Source: Reticulitermes lucifugus (lineage: Eukaryota; Arthropoda; Insecta; Blattodea; Rhinotermitidae). From it: a stretch of DNA of 56,141 bases. The notes beneath the pieces are model-generated. The model did no database searches and was not told where the DNA came from. It saw only the letters and a list, made by a program, of their open reading frames with translations. The position numbers were made by a program, and so were the translations under genes. Below are positions 24,601-34,000 of the stretch, in pieces. The DNA is taken from assembly GCA_026260175.1 (NCBI GenBank), contig JAKCWW010002126.1:5276-61416 (forward strand), read 5' to 3'. The number at the start of each line of letters is the position of its first letter. The first letter of the stretch is position 1.

Positions 24601-27600
24601 TGTTTCTTCTGTCATCCGGGACAAATAAAATGTGTCTTTTAATAACGCAGTTTCATAGAGACAGTCTCACAGACCACAAGAATAAACAAGTTAGGAAATA
24701 TCAGCAGAAATTAACAATTGTGACGCCTTCTTTCTCTTATTTTCCATACATTTTAAATTAGAGACTACTTTTAAGACAAAACATTGGCGATGCGATTATT
24801 TTAAAATTGTCTTTTCGGTTTTTACATAACACGCTATATGTTTTCTTAGCATCTCAGCAACCGATATACAATCGATTATAATCGGTATATCGGATATAGA
24901 TTGTATTCGATTGTCATAATTAGGTGCTTGAACATTTTTTGGCCCTAGCTTGTACCTTGCAGGTAACACAACCTGTCTCAATTACAAAGAAAAATCACTG
25001 CAATATATAATCGTAAATGTAGGTACGGTTTCATCTAAAAGTCTCTATTTTTTCTGATTTTAAACCAAATTGTAGCTTTGATCTGTTGTAGCAAAAACCC
25101 AAAGTACGAAATTTCAAGAAATTTACACGTTTGGAGTCGTTCTGTTCTGTGGGGGCAGACGGACGGGCGGACATACATGATAGAGGCTAATAGTTTCTTT
25201 TTGCAAATACTTCAGTAACGCGCCTAAAATGCTCTAAAGCGTCTTTCCACTCAACCTCATTTCTCCAAATTTAGTAGTTTTGAAGGAATGTCTAGTTTCT
25301 TGTAAGAGAAATTTGCCGACTAAGGAAAAAAAGAGCGTTTACGAAGTTAAATCTACGTCCACAGCAAGGCAATGTTGCTGGCAACGTTGTTTTATGTGGT
25401 TCTGTTTTCAAAACCTCCTCTTTCTGAAAGACAAAGGAAATAAATTTGTTGATATAAGTACTATTTATTACCAAATAATTCTCATGAGAGTTATTGGTAG
25501 CAGTATTTATCTTGCAAAGCAATTCCATCTTCTTTTTAATTAAAGTACGCTTAGGAAACACTGTCAGCATTTTTAAATATTTCATCAGGTGTTCTCTTAA
25601 GGGGAAAAGAGGTTCTTTTAAAGATAGAAATTTGCGCCACAATCCCAAAATTATTTTTCCCATATCTGGATCCTCTTTGTGAAATGTGCCTGAAGATATG
25701 TATATGTACAAGGTATATATATGTATATATATATATATCTTCTTTAATGTAGAAATACTTTTCAAGGAACTGTGTAAATAAATTCGGGATAGCATCTGTT
25801 TTGTATTTTCTAACATTTATTGTAACCTTTTTTTAAACACTGCTAATAGAATTCCAGACATATTTCCTGTTATTATAGCTCCACCTAAAAGGTAATTATA
25901 TATTTTTCTTCTGATTGTTATTGGATAAGCATGTATGGGTTTATTATATCTGAACTGACAGGAAAGATATCGTCAAAAACAAACACAAGAAACGGCAGCG
26001 TATTCATCCCAGGAAGGAAAGAGTCAGGTGGCAAAATTAATGAATATCTCTTAGGACATTTCTTAAATTAAGTGTTAGCAAAAATATCCACTATCAGAAG
26101 TTCTTCCTTGACACACTGCATTCCCACTTATAAATGTATTATTTACATCAGCGGCACAGATAGGACAATGCTAAGTTTCTGTAGAAAATTTAATCACTGA
26201 CACTAAATTTGAGGGTTTGCGTAAATATGTGCTTGTTCTCTATAGCTCTATAGCTCCATAGCATTTAGAAAAATTACAAGAAAGGTTAAAACATTTACTA
26301 CTAGGTTCCAATCCCGAAAAACCTTTGGCATATGAAAACGATTTTAATTGAACTGCATAATTGTCACATGTTTCTTACATGAAGGGGAGAACCTGGGCCA
26401 AGGCTATTTTAATAATAGGGAGGAATTAACATGTATCTGGAGGAAAATGTATAACAAGGGGCTTATTGATTTGAACTTCTCGCCAGATGTGATTAGGGTG
26501 ATAATATAAAGAACATGAGATGGGTGGGGCATGTGGCACACATGGTGGAGAAGATAAATGCATAGAAGTTTTATTTGGGAAACTTGAGAAACCACGTTCA
26601 GACTTCGGCATACATAGTAAAATGATAATTAAGTAAATCGTAAAGATGTAGGATGGAAGACGTTGACTGGATTCAACTGGCTCGGGATACGAACAAATGG
26701 TGAGTTCTCCAGTAACAGACCTCCGGCTTCTATAAACTGGCGAAGGATTTTATGACTAACGGAGAATTTATTAACTTATCAAAAAGGACTCTCTGCCAGT
26801 GAGATAATTACTCAATTGTCATGTAAATTATGAATACAGATTGTTCAGTAATTTGAGGACTGCGTCTCCTTTAAACATGAAAAGTCTTTGAATGAAACTC
26901 GACATTTCTTGTCTGCCAATAGTAACAAGACAAATGAGACGAAGTTTCGAAAGAAAACAAGGAATACACATGTATAACTTTAGGCGATGTATTCATACCA
27001 ACAACTTCAGAAAAGAGAATTGCATCTAAAACATCAAAAGAAAAACCTAAAGTTTTAGTGTGAAAAGAAAGCAGGGAACCTTACAAGACAGGTAAAACAA
27101 AGATATCACAGCGAGGATGCTTTTAAAATAATGAACAATATATAAGAGAAAAACTGAAAAATATATTTAAGGAATTTTTGGTGAAACCGTCGCCTGTAGC
27201 ATAAGGAATCTCCCGAAACTTTGTGTAGCATTTACTTTGTAATATTTCACAACCACCATCATCTGTGAAGAAGATTTAGGGAAATGATATTAAAGCTAAA
27301 AGGAAAATTTTCTCCCTTCACACCATGTGGGCCTGTAAGGGGAATAGAATGGCAGCTCCATTCATTCGTAACCTTGGCGCCAGATAAAAGTGGATGATCA
27401 AATTCACGCCCCGGCCGCCTTACCCCTGGGAAAGTGTTCACTAGTATCAATTGAATAGGAGACTGTGTGGGCCCCAGTGCCGCTTTGAACCTTTTGGAAA
27501 ACAGAAAAATTTTTCGCTTGCTGGAAATCGAATCCCATTTCTTCCATCGCATAGCACAGTCACTAAACCAGCAGAAATATCCTGGCTCCCGTTTCTAGAC

Positions 27601-30600
27601 ATAATCATTAAATAATAAATACTATGATTGCTCTTTTTATTTTCTTTAATTAGGCATCATGTAAATCGCGTGCTGCAATTCTGTAGGCTGAGAAAGTTTC
27701 CTATAATTTTTCTCAGTCCTGGTAATTTTTGGATCAGATATATTAATCAAAATTTCAAAATACTTTTTGATACTCTGATGAAATTTTTGAGCATTCCATT
27801 AGTTCCTATTTCCCGTAACAAGTGGTCTGTGTCGTTCAGCTGTAACATTTAACATTAACATGTCATAACCAATCTACTTAATTTTCCCACTATCTATGTA
27901 AGCTAGGTCGCACACAAATTTTTCCTAGTCAGCGAAAGTGCGTCTGCTTACACCTTACACTCAATTACTTTAAAATTCTGAAGAAAAAGCTGTCTCTTTA
28001 TGTGGACTGACAATAATTTGCACTACTAGCAGCTTTGAAAACAAGAAATGCTGATTTTTCCAACAGTGTTCGGTTTAGTTTGGATGCAACTTTAGGCATT
28101 TATGTGGATATCTTCAGGTACCTTGCAAACTTGCGTTAATATTGTCTCCCACTCCAGTGCTAAAATTTCCATTCCAGAGTCTTTGAAATCTAAAGAGTGC
28201 CATCGATTTTTTTTTCAAAAGTTGCTAGAATTAGAGTATATTTGTTTTAGAGGACTGGTACTTTCAAAGACGTGTTTTAAGAAATACGAATTAGATATTT
28301 ATACAATAAACCTACTGTAAATGTGTTACTGTCATATTTATTATATTCACTTAAGTAAATAAAAAAGGTTTTGTTCGAAATAAATAGGTTTGTTTATAAT
28401 ATAAATTATGAGTTAAATACAGTAACATGTGGGACAAACGTTATAATCTGCCCTTTCCGAAGCTTTACATTACCAAAAGAAGGTGGAATATAGCAATATG
28501 CAGCACTGGGGATAAGAACCGTTGGGTGTTTGCTGAGAATTCGAGTTATTTTTATACATTTTCGAAAGAGCAAAATTTCTGCACCAAGCCAGATGCTTCA
28601 TCGCAAATGCAACGAGAATTAAACAAGTAGATCGTATTAATAAATTTTGTACTACAAAACTACTAATAAAATCTTCTCCATACTACTGCTTTCATGAAGA
28701 CAGTGATCTGTCTGAATGAGGTATCAGCCACAATCTCGTAGCATTTCCATACACTGGTTTTGTGAACTAGGCTGTAATATGTGTAAAGCCAATGCAATGT
28801 TGTGAGAAAGATGCTTTTAAGTAAATTCACCGTAATAACACCCGTCTGCTGTCTTTATTTGATTCCTGGTCGTTTGGAAGAGTAGGCGGCCGGTTTTCAT
28901 TAATCTTTCATTTTCCTCCCAGCATCCGGAGAGGGGAATACCTACTGAGGAGCTGGTAAACTTTTCTCTGCATTGAAATTTGTTCGCTGTGCTATCAATT
29001 TTTTGTGGTTGAAGAAAGAAAGATACAGAGACAATAAAATATCTAAGGAACAAATAATAAATAGGGAAGTAAGAGAAACAAAGAAGGAAAAAACTAGGAA
29101 AGAAGAAAAGAATAGGAAGACGAAACAAAGAAAAGATTAAGAAGCAAGAGAAGGAAAATAATGAAAGGGAAATAAGGAAAAATGAAGGAATAAATAAAGA
29201 AATAAATAAAGCATTTTTATATACCCTATTATATTAATCAATATTGAGACATTTATATAGATCTGCATGCAGTGATACGGTGTAAGGTCAGTTTAGTCCA
29301 CAATTAAAATTCCGTTCATGAAATCAAAGGCGAAATTACGTGACTATGGAAGGGCACAGACAGAGAGCGAAAACAATTATCTACTACGTCCTTTATCTTT
29401 ACACTTCACTTCATTTCTCTTTACCTGAAAGCCGTCGTAGGTCCAAGACCCAAACTTCATGACGCATGTCTGCTCGTCGAACGGGAAATACTCGACGTCG
29501 ATCTCACACGATGACTTATAGATGGCCGGCGGCTTCCATTCCACGCGACCTGTGTAGTTGAGCGTCGCCTTCGTTGCCAGTGTGACTTCGAAATTGCCAT
29601 CAGCGCTGAGAACAAAATTGTATTTTAAGAAACTCATCTGAATGGAAATTTCTGACTTCAAGGGATAATGCCTTTACATAGACACTTAAATATTTGCCAA
29701 TACAACTGTCACTTAATGCTCAACTTAGGAAACTTATCTTGTTATGTGAAGTAAAATTAAGACCAATAGGTTCTTTTAACAAAAGACAACCCGTTGTGGT
29801 TTTAAATAATTAACAATTAGTAAAAACACTATAAAACACAACTATACTTCTTTTGTAACAATATGTTTTACCAACGAGTTACATGTTTCGGTCCTACAGT
29901 ACCATCACCAAGCTATATAAATTTAAACCAACTGGAAAGAAGGTAAAATATAAAGATCACACATACATTTCTTGTGAGATCTCACATATTTTTACAATTG
30001 TTGATGTTATTTAAATTGTTTCTTGGTAGCTTAAACTAGGTGATTTGCGCTTTTTGATAGTTTCTTACTCCAAATATTTTAAAGTAGCATGTATTTTAAA
30101 AATGCTTTGCGAAGATCTCTTTGAAGACAAAGATATGGGCTTAAATTCTGAAATTAAAGCAATAAGCTCGTTGTGATTTTGGTTTATCAGGACACGTTTG
30201 GATGTGTGTGGAATGTTCCTTTCCTTTCTTTCACTCTGCTTTTCACCTATGCAATGACGTATTTTCTGGTCTTTGAAATGATTTAAACACTGCGTATACA
30301 ATTCAGTTATCTGAACAACATATTTTACTTATGAGATATTACAATAATTTTATTCTTCGTAATTGTTTTTTTTTCAATGGCGTAACAGGCCTTAGTGGGC
30401 CAGGGCCTCCTTATTATCGAGGCTTCACGATCACACTGTTACATATACCACACTCGGTAGGACTCCTCTGGACGAGAGATCAGCTCGACGAAGGACCTCT
30501 ACCTGACAACACACAAAACTCACAAGAGACAGACATCCGTGCCCCCGGTGGGATTCAAACCCACAATTCCAGCAAGTGAACGGCCGCAGACCCACGCCTT

Positions 30601-31154
30601 AGACCGCGCGGCCACTGGGATCGGCTTGTAATTAATAGGAAGATTTGTATTTAGATTTATTTAATTTTTAATTACGTCTTTGCTGGTTTATGTAACGGCC
30701 TTGAGGAACTTCCCATGATATTAGTGCTATCCCTGGTGACGTCCAATTAGCCGAAACATGTCAGATTGTAAATAAGTGACCTATGTATATTTATAAAGTG
30801 CACCTGGTTGGTTATATCATTTTTCGAGGTGGATACTTCCCGAATAGCAGTCAAATGTGTGCCCGCTTGAGTCAGTTTTTACGATGCCTAGAGAACTCGG
30901 TTCTTCAGGGAAAGAAGTCGAACAGTGTCTTAACTGCCTGACATGTGATACGGCATATACAAGTACACGCTAATACATTATATGTCCATTCACATTACAG
31001 TCGACATTTTTTGCGCTGACTTGCTCTGCTTAGTCTCGACTCACTTATTGTACAGAACGATATCTGGTCTCCAGATGTGGTCAGAGGGCACATGTAACAT
31101 CTCCACTCCACCATACTCCTTAGGGTCCCACTGTAGCTTATAGTCAAACCACGC
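11649..31154 (-). CDS. nAChRalpha: nicotinic acetylcholine receptor alpha subunit (insect alpha3/alpha4 type), 8 exons, 5' end missing
   Basis: This is a Cys-loop, acetylcholine-gated cation channel subunit of the neuronal plasma membrane; the family forms pentamers and is the neonicotinoid target. Eight exons join in frame to 482 residues plus a TGA stop. In joined numbering, loop D (WFDYKLQW) is at 2-9, loop A ([10 protein letters not shown]) at 28-37, the Cys-loop cysteines at 70 and 84 with 13 residues between, and loop B (GSWTYDG) near 89-95. The vicinal cysteines that define alpha subunits (YYTCCDEPY) are at 143/144. TM1 is about 161-185, TM2 about 194-213, TM3 about 223-248 and TM4 about 425-451. 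N-glycosylation motifs are NYT at 53 and NIT at 154. The stretch [12 protein letters not shown] in the cytoplasmic loop, and the TM2-TM3 sequence, point from memory to the alpha3/alpha4 pair; I cannot separate the two. The signal peptide and roughly the first 70-90 residues are missing. Introns are about 1439, 6156, 2858, 1843, 3479, 746 and 1536 bases. Confidence 0.96.
12935..13135 (+). mobile_element. SINE with the shared body module (family D), in a receptor intron
   Basis: A B-box-like stretch gtggttcaattcc is followed by gaatgggtaccagt, tttctccaggag, and gaaactgaccactcacctcc with atctagtgc. These are worn forms of the module seen in families A and E. It lies in the last receptor intron. 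Confidence 0.6.
13383..13611 (-). CDS. nAChRalpha: nAChR alpha exon, cytoplasmic loop with Cys/His cluster and MA helix (229 bp)
   Basis: The acceptor is ttattgtag and the donor gtatgt. Its first base A completes an Arg codon (AGA). The product starts [15 protein letters not shown], runs through a Pro-rich stretch, then a compact cluster [10 protein letters not shown] at joined residues 383-392. [19 protein letters not shown], the amphipathic MA helix before TM4, follows. It ends in phase 0 with AGG. The donor is placed after AGG rather than one base earlier because only that choice keeps the last exon open. Confidence 0.92.
14358..14519 (-). CDS. nAChRalpha: nAChR alpha exon, cytoplasmic loop with [12 protein letters not shown] (162 bp)
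   Basis: The acceptor is tgctgtag and the donor gtaaga. Its first base T completes a Ser codon (AGT), followed by [20 protein letters not shown] and then a Ser/Thr/Glu-rich stretch to HDEFTP. It ends in phase 2 (AG). The [12 protein letters not shown] motif is typical of insect alpha3/alpha4 receptor loops; the rest of this loop is variable in the family. Confidence 0.93.
16685..16850 (+). mobile_element. SINE family E tail, in a receptor intron
   Basis: The run ccctgggagtgaatctgtca, then agctgacctcccac, atctagtgccaaggt and gcatggagc matches the module at 27310-27600 and 53425-53578. Confidence 0.6.
16851..17095 (+). repeat. (AAC/ACC/AAT)n microsatellite
   Basis: About 245 bases of imperfect AAC-type triplets. 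Long open frames here on both strands are products of the repeat. Confidence 0.9.
17225..17325 (+). repeat. (TTG/TTA)n microsatellite, complementary to the one at 16851
   Basis: Imperfect GTT/ATT triplets that are roughly the reverse complement of the tract 130 bases upstream. Confidence 0.8.
17410..17545 (+). mobile_element. partial SINE with the shared body module
   Basis: It shares gaagctgaccactcgc with the family D/E body and has a short agtacagtacag duplication. Confidence 0.45.
17999..18145 (-). CDS. nAChRalpha: nAChR alpha exon with end of TM3 and start of the cytoplasmic loop (147 bp)
   Basis: The acceptor is tgttacag and the donor gtatgt. The first base C completes the Ser codon, then [18 protein letters not shown] finishes TM3. 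It continues [18 protein letters not shown] and [12 protein letters not shown], the conserved start of the M3-M4 cytoplasmic loop. It ends in phase 2 (AG). Confidence 0.95.
18547..18601 (+). repeat. (TG)27 microsatellite in a receptor intron
   Basis: A near-perfect TG run of about 54 bases, followed by a (GA)-rich stretch, in the intron between the TM2 and TM3-end exons. Confidence 0.97.
18745..18830 (+). pseudogene. LINE 3' terminal fragment in a receptor intron
   Basis: The plus strand reads [20 protein letters not shown], the remembered end of a Jockey-like LINE ORF2. It is the tail that is also found, more damaged, at 48085-48122. Confidence 0.7.
19165..19320 (+). repeat. foldback repeat with 32 bp inverted arms
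   Basis: Left arm 19213-19244 and right arm 19273-19304 are inverted copies agreeing at 29 of 32 positions, with a 28 base loop. The outside sequences (acctttcggg and ccaggaaagt) pair less well, suggesting an originally longer stem. The upstream motif cttctgggatgttacac also occurs in altered form near 53920. It lies in the intron between the TM2 exon and the TM3-end exon. Confidence 0.8.
19989..20125 (-). CDS. nAChRalpha: nAChR alpha exon with the pore segment TM2 and start of TM3 (137 bp)
   Basis: The acceptor is gttttcag and the donor gtattc. The exon begins [11 protein letters not shown], continuing from GEK in the previous exon, and contains the pore-lining TM2 helix. The TM2-TM3 linker [14 protein letters not shown] and TM3 up to FTMILDTF follow. 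It ends with AG of a split Ser codon. Confidence 0.96.
20330..20560 (-). pseudogene. degenerate LINE C-terminal fragment in a receptor intron
   Basis: The minus strand reads [15 protein letters not shown], near the remembered RRRWEDNIKMDLREMG of LINE C-termini. An aactggattcaagcagctga stretch follows, parallel to the fragment at 26402. Frames are broken. Confidence 0.5.
20561..22983. other. receptor intron, nothing further recognised
   Basis: Part of the 2858-base intron before the TM2 exon. It holds only short open frames without splice-bounded coding signal. Confidence 0.5.
22984..23268 (-). CDS. nAChRalpha: nAChR alpha exon with loop C and TM1 (285 bp)
   Basis: The acceptor is tttacag, the donor is gtagct, and both ends are phase 0. 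It starts [20 protein letters not shown] and continues with [18 protein letters not shown], then the vicinal cysteine pair of loop C (TCCDEPY). The [11 protein letters not shown] stretch leads into TM1, and the exon ends at SDSGEK, the intermediate ring just before TM2. The Cys-Cys pair makes this an alpha subunit. An open frame continues into the intron past the donor but loses similarity at once, so the donor call is firm. Confidence 0.96.
24417..24550 (+). mobile_element. SINE family C head, worn
   Basis: It reads cttggccgtaccacggctga, then gtgattagtcgcc, accgcggaggccgggtt and tgtgtgggatttggg. These match the head and early body of the copies at 49391 and 55967. Confidence 0.75.
24861..24893. 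repeat. 33 bp imperfect palindrome rich in CGATA/TATCG
   Basis: It begins ccgatata and ends tatatcgg around a central cgattataatcg self-complementary core. Confidence 0.6.
25700..25740 (+). repeat. (TA)n microsatellite
   Basis: Runs of tatata interrupted by tg. Confidence 0.85.
26402..26830 (+). pseudogene. degenerate LINE reverse transcriptase C-terminus in the 6.2 kb receptor intron
   Basis: The plus strand reads [20 protein letters not shown], then after a frame change [17 protein letters not shown], and further on [15 protein letters not shown]. This follows the remembered order of insect LINE C-termini (WRKLHNEELHDLYSSP.IIR ... RWAGHVARMGE ... WIQLAQDRDQW). Stops and frameshifts break it. 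It is in antisense to the host gene. Confidence 0.8.
27310..27600 (-). mobile_element. SINE family E, near full length, in a receptor intron
   Basis: On the minus strand a tRNA-like head (gctggtttagtgactgtgct, then a gggattcgatttcc B box) is followed by the shared body with ggggtaaggcggccggggcg, tctggcgccaaggt and gaatggagctgcc. Confidence 0.75.
29010..29212 (+). repeat. purine-rich tract in a receptor intron
   Basis: About 200 bases almost without C or T runs (aga, gaa, ataaa units), 210 bases from the Cys-loop exon. It could form non-B DNA, which is speculative. Confidence 0.7.
29425..29605 (-). CDS. nAChRalpha: nAChR alpha exon with loop E, Cys-loop and loop B (181 bp)
   Basis: The acceptor is ttctcag and the donor gtaaag. 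The first base C completes the split Asn codon, giving LYNN-ADGNFEV across the junction. The exon encodes [12 protein letters not shown], the loop E region ([11 protein letters not shown]), the disulphide Cys-loop from [10 protein letters not shown] to EQTC, and loop B (GSWTYDGFQ). The loop B Tyr is the residue whose change to Ser gives imidacloprid resistance in Nilaparvata (established knowledge), and here it is the ordinary Tyr. The exon ends in phase 0 after Gln. Confidence 0.96.
30379..30625 (-). mobile_element. SINE family B, near full length, in a receptor intron
   Basis: The minus strand starts gccgatcccagtggccgcgc, with ggtctaaggcgtgggtctgc and a B-box-like gggtttgaatcccacc. Its body has gagacagacatccgtgccc reversed, and its tail ends near a gcgccattg-like motif. 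It matches 46640-46905. Confidence 0.88.
31045..31154 (-). CDS. nAChRalpha: nAChR alpha exon with loops D and A (110 bp)
   Basis: The exon is preceded on the minus strand by an acceptor (ttgttgcag) and followed by a donor (gtgagt). It reads [11 protein letters not shown] then [15 protein letters not shown] and RPDIVLYN, ending with two bases (AA) of a split Asn codon. The 110 bp length matches the conserved 110 bp exon of the nAChR family. Trp and Tyr of WFDYKLQW form loop D, and WRPD is the loop A start. It is the 5'-most exon found; the preceding exon, expected to end in a sequence like TTNVWLEQ, was not seen in the 25 kb upstream. Confidence 0.95.
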
Positions 31155-33860
31155 CTGCAACAAAAATGGTTTCCATTACCGCAGGTCAGCAATTACTGAA
31201 ATGTCCTTAATGCAACTCACCACGTGTAATTGAATTTCAATCATTAAACACCAACCAACCACCTTCATGGAGCGGGCATTTGTCATGAACAGAATAACGA
31301 ATCATCAGCTTACGTACAGGTTAGATAATTTCTTGACAATCTGATCAATTATCGTCATTTAAATGACTCACTGTCCTATTTGTTTAGCTATAAAAGCTTA
31401 AAAAAGAGGAAATTTGAAAGAATCTAATTTTAGGTATTATTATTTTCGATATATTGACGAACCTTAAAACCCGGTGTCTGGAGAGCGTGGGTGATGTTAC
31501 GAACGTTAACTTAAGAAATTTGGAAATAAATGACATAGCTTGTTATAACATGAAGCTTTAGAGTTAGTCAGGCGGGACTAAAGAGGGGAATAGAAATATT
31601 GTTAATATTTTTGTATTATTTGCAAATAGTATTACTTTCAGACTTTGAACATAAGGCTAACGGCTTGTTTAGAAGTAATGAGAAGAAATTAAAAATACAC
31701 TACATATCTGACTACCTAACTGACTGACTGACTGACTGATTCCATGGAACAAAACCCGTCTTCATCACACCCATGTCAACACTTGAGCTCTCGCTCCCTC
31801 TATATCTTAAAGAGTTATAACAGTTGATTTGCAAATACTCTCACCGTTCCCTGAGTCGAGCAAAATTGGCGGATAGCGAGCAGAAATTAAAAGTGATAAT
31901 GATGTGAAATTTGAATTTCTCACCGCGCAGATTCATATTTTTCTGAATGAAATGCCTGTGGTTTGGTAGATAGTGACAAACGTTTCGGAAGAAGCTTATG
32001 CCCTGAAAATAGAGGCAATAGTTTTCTGTGAAATGTTTGTATCCACTTATGAACTTACACGACATCAAATCCCAGAAGAGAAAAATATTTAATCACTAAT
32101 TTTTTTTTAAATTTATGTTAAGAATTCGGCATTACCTGTCCAAATATTTTGCCACAGCAATTGAAAGTTGAAGACAGGTAAATAACATGATAATCAACCA
32201 ATATTCGATTAGAGTAAGAAACGTTTTGTAATCGTCAGCAGTATAATCTGATTAAAATTGCGGTGCGTAAACTGAATAAATCAATCAACATTACAAAACT
32301 GATGCCGTTCCTGTTCAGCAGTAGCTGTTTTATTCTGGACTGTACTTTCTTGCGTTACGGCACTGCGTATTCTCGCAAACAAAGGCACCATGTCCTTCTG
32401 AATGTGGCTAACGATTTGTGACGCTACGAGGAGTCATATCATAGAGGACACTAACCTAATTTTAAGTCCTTGAAAATCTCGGATCTCATGCAGCTATGCT
32501 TTTACCATTAAAGGGTGTTCAGTAGTTGCTCATTGTTAATTTAACTGGGTTCTACAAAACAGCTTCAATATCTGGGTAATGCTGTGGCATTCCTTGTTCA
32601 AATACCGACGTCAGCTCTCCATACTTAAACAGTGTCGTGGGACTGGATTCTAATTTAGCGTCATAAGAAAACAGGGGACTGAAATGACACTATTACACCG
32701 GCTCTTAGTTGCAAAATTAACAAGTCATTCGACACAGCAAAGTATTAGAAAACTTTGATTTTAACTTTTAAATCTTCAACAATTTGGACGTTTCCTATCG
32801 TTTCAGGCTAAAAATCCACAATATTTCTCCGTCTTCAGGTGGAGCGGGGAAAGGGATAACTTACTCTGGTGGGCCCATTAGAAAGAGCTACTCTATATAC
32901 GAACAATTAGCCTATCTCCTACTTGTAGGGGCACATGTGAGTGTAATGACACTACCCACATTACTCCAAACTGTAATTCTGATTCCCTTTTAATCGACAA
33001 ACTTATGATTTTATTGAATGTTCTCTGTATGACGTATCTTACTACGAATAGAAGAAACACAGATAAATTCCTTAAAATGTGCATTGTGTAACCTTGCAGT
33101 GCTAATTCTTATTGACCAGTCTTATTTTGGCAAAGGATATGGAAATTATAACCTGGCACCCTCAAGTACAGGGAAGCAACTCCAAGCTTCTGTGACTTAA
33201 AAGTCCTTTTGAAACTGCGCCAATCAGCTTTAGTGCCCTAATCATATTTTCAAAATTATAACCAATTTAAAGCCGTGGTTTGATCTATGCCTCCCTCTTG
33301 GCTTGAAGCACTAAAACACGCCCATTTTTTAATTGTGCTTGGAACAGGCTGTAGGAAGGCGGGCATTTTTCAGACGTCATATTATTTATTACACGCAACA
33401 TGCTACAATCCTGTTTATGTGTGTACCATCAAACGTAATTTTAAAAAAATTCTAAAATCCACGCTACGGCCATATTTACACTTGAGAAAACGTGATCATT
33501 AACACAGGTACATCAATAGCAGTTAGTATATCATTGAAGATGTGCGTCATTTATTTATCTATTTTAAAATTGTAATAAATCGCTACATTCAGGCGCATTA
33601 TACTTATGTTATTGGAGCCCAGTTCTTCAATCAGTTCTTTAAAGCCTAGAGGTTAATGTGCATACAGACTGTTTTAACACTAATAGTTCTGAATTTTGCT
33701 CACGCTGTCTATTTACGTGTTTTGTACGATTCTACTATCAAATAGAGTTTCTTCTCCTACACAACAATAATATCTTGGTTTTTATAAGGGAAGCACTCTG
33801 TGCTTTGTGACAGATACGACCTAAATCTATAGGTATAGCGCAAATTGATTTTAGTCTCTA
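31155..33860. other. no gene recognised upstream of the first receptor exon seen
   Basis: It should be receptor intron. It contains a (CTGA)n run near 31722-31739. No 45 bp loop-D-proximal exon (TTNVW-like) was found. Confidence 0.45.
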
Positions 33861-33864
33861 ACAT

Positions 33865-34000
33865 TGTTCAGGCCTGAGTTCGATCCAGAGACAGCCTATG
33901 TGGAATTTTTGGTGTAAAATGTAGCACTCGGATAGGTTTTTCCTTCAGTACGTCCTCTTCCCCTGTCACTATCTTTGCACTAGTGCTCCATAGGCATTTT
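33865..34000 (+). mobile_element. SINE family C, body and part of the head
   Basis: A B-box-like gagttcgatccagag is followed by gcctatgtggaatttttggt, then tcttcccctgtca and gtgctccatagg, in the order of the family C body. Confidence 0.65.

Noticed and set aside
25292..25816. 174-codon minus-strand open frame
   Set aside because: The composition is that of AT-rich intron, it includes a (TA)n tract, and no family resemblance or conserved motif is visible. It lies within the 6.2 kb receptor intron.
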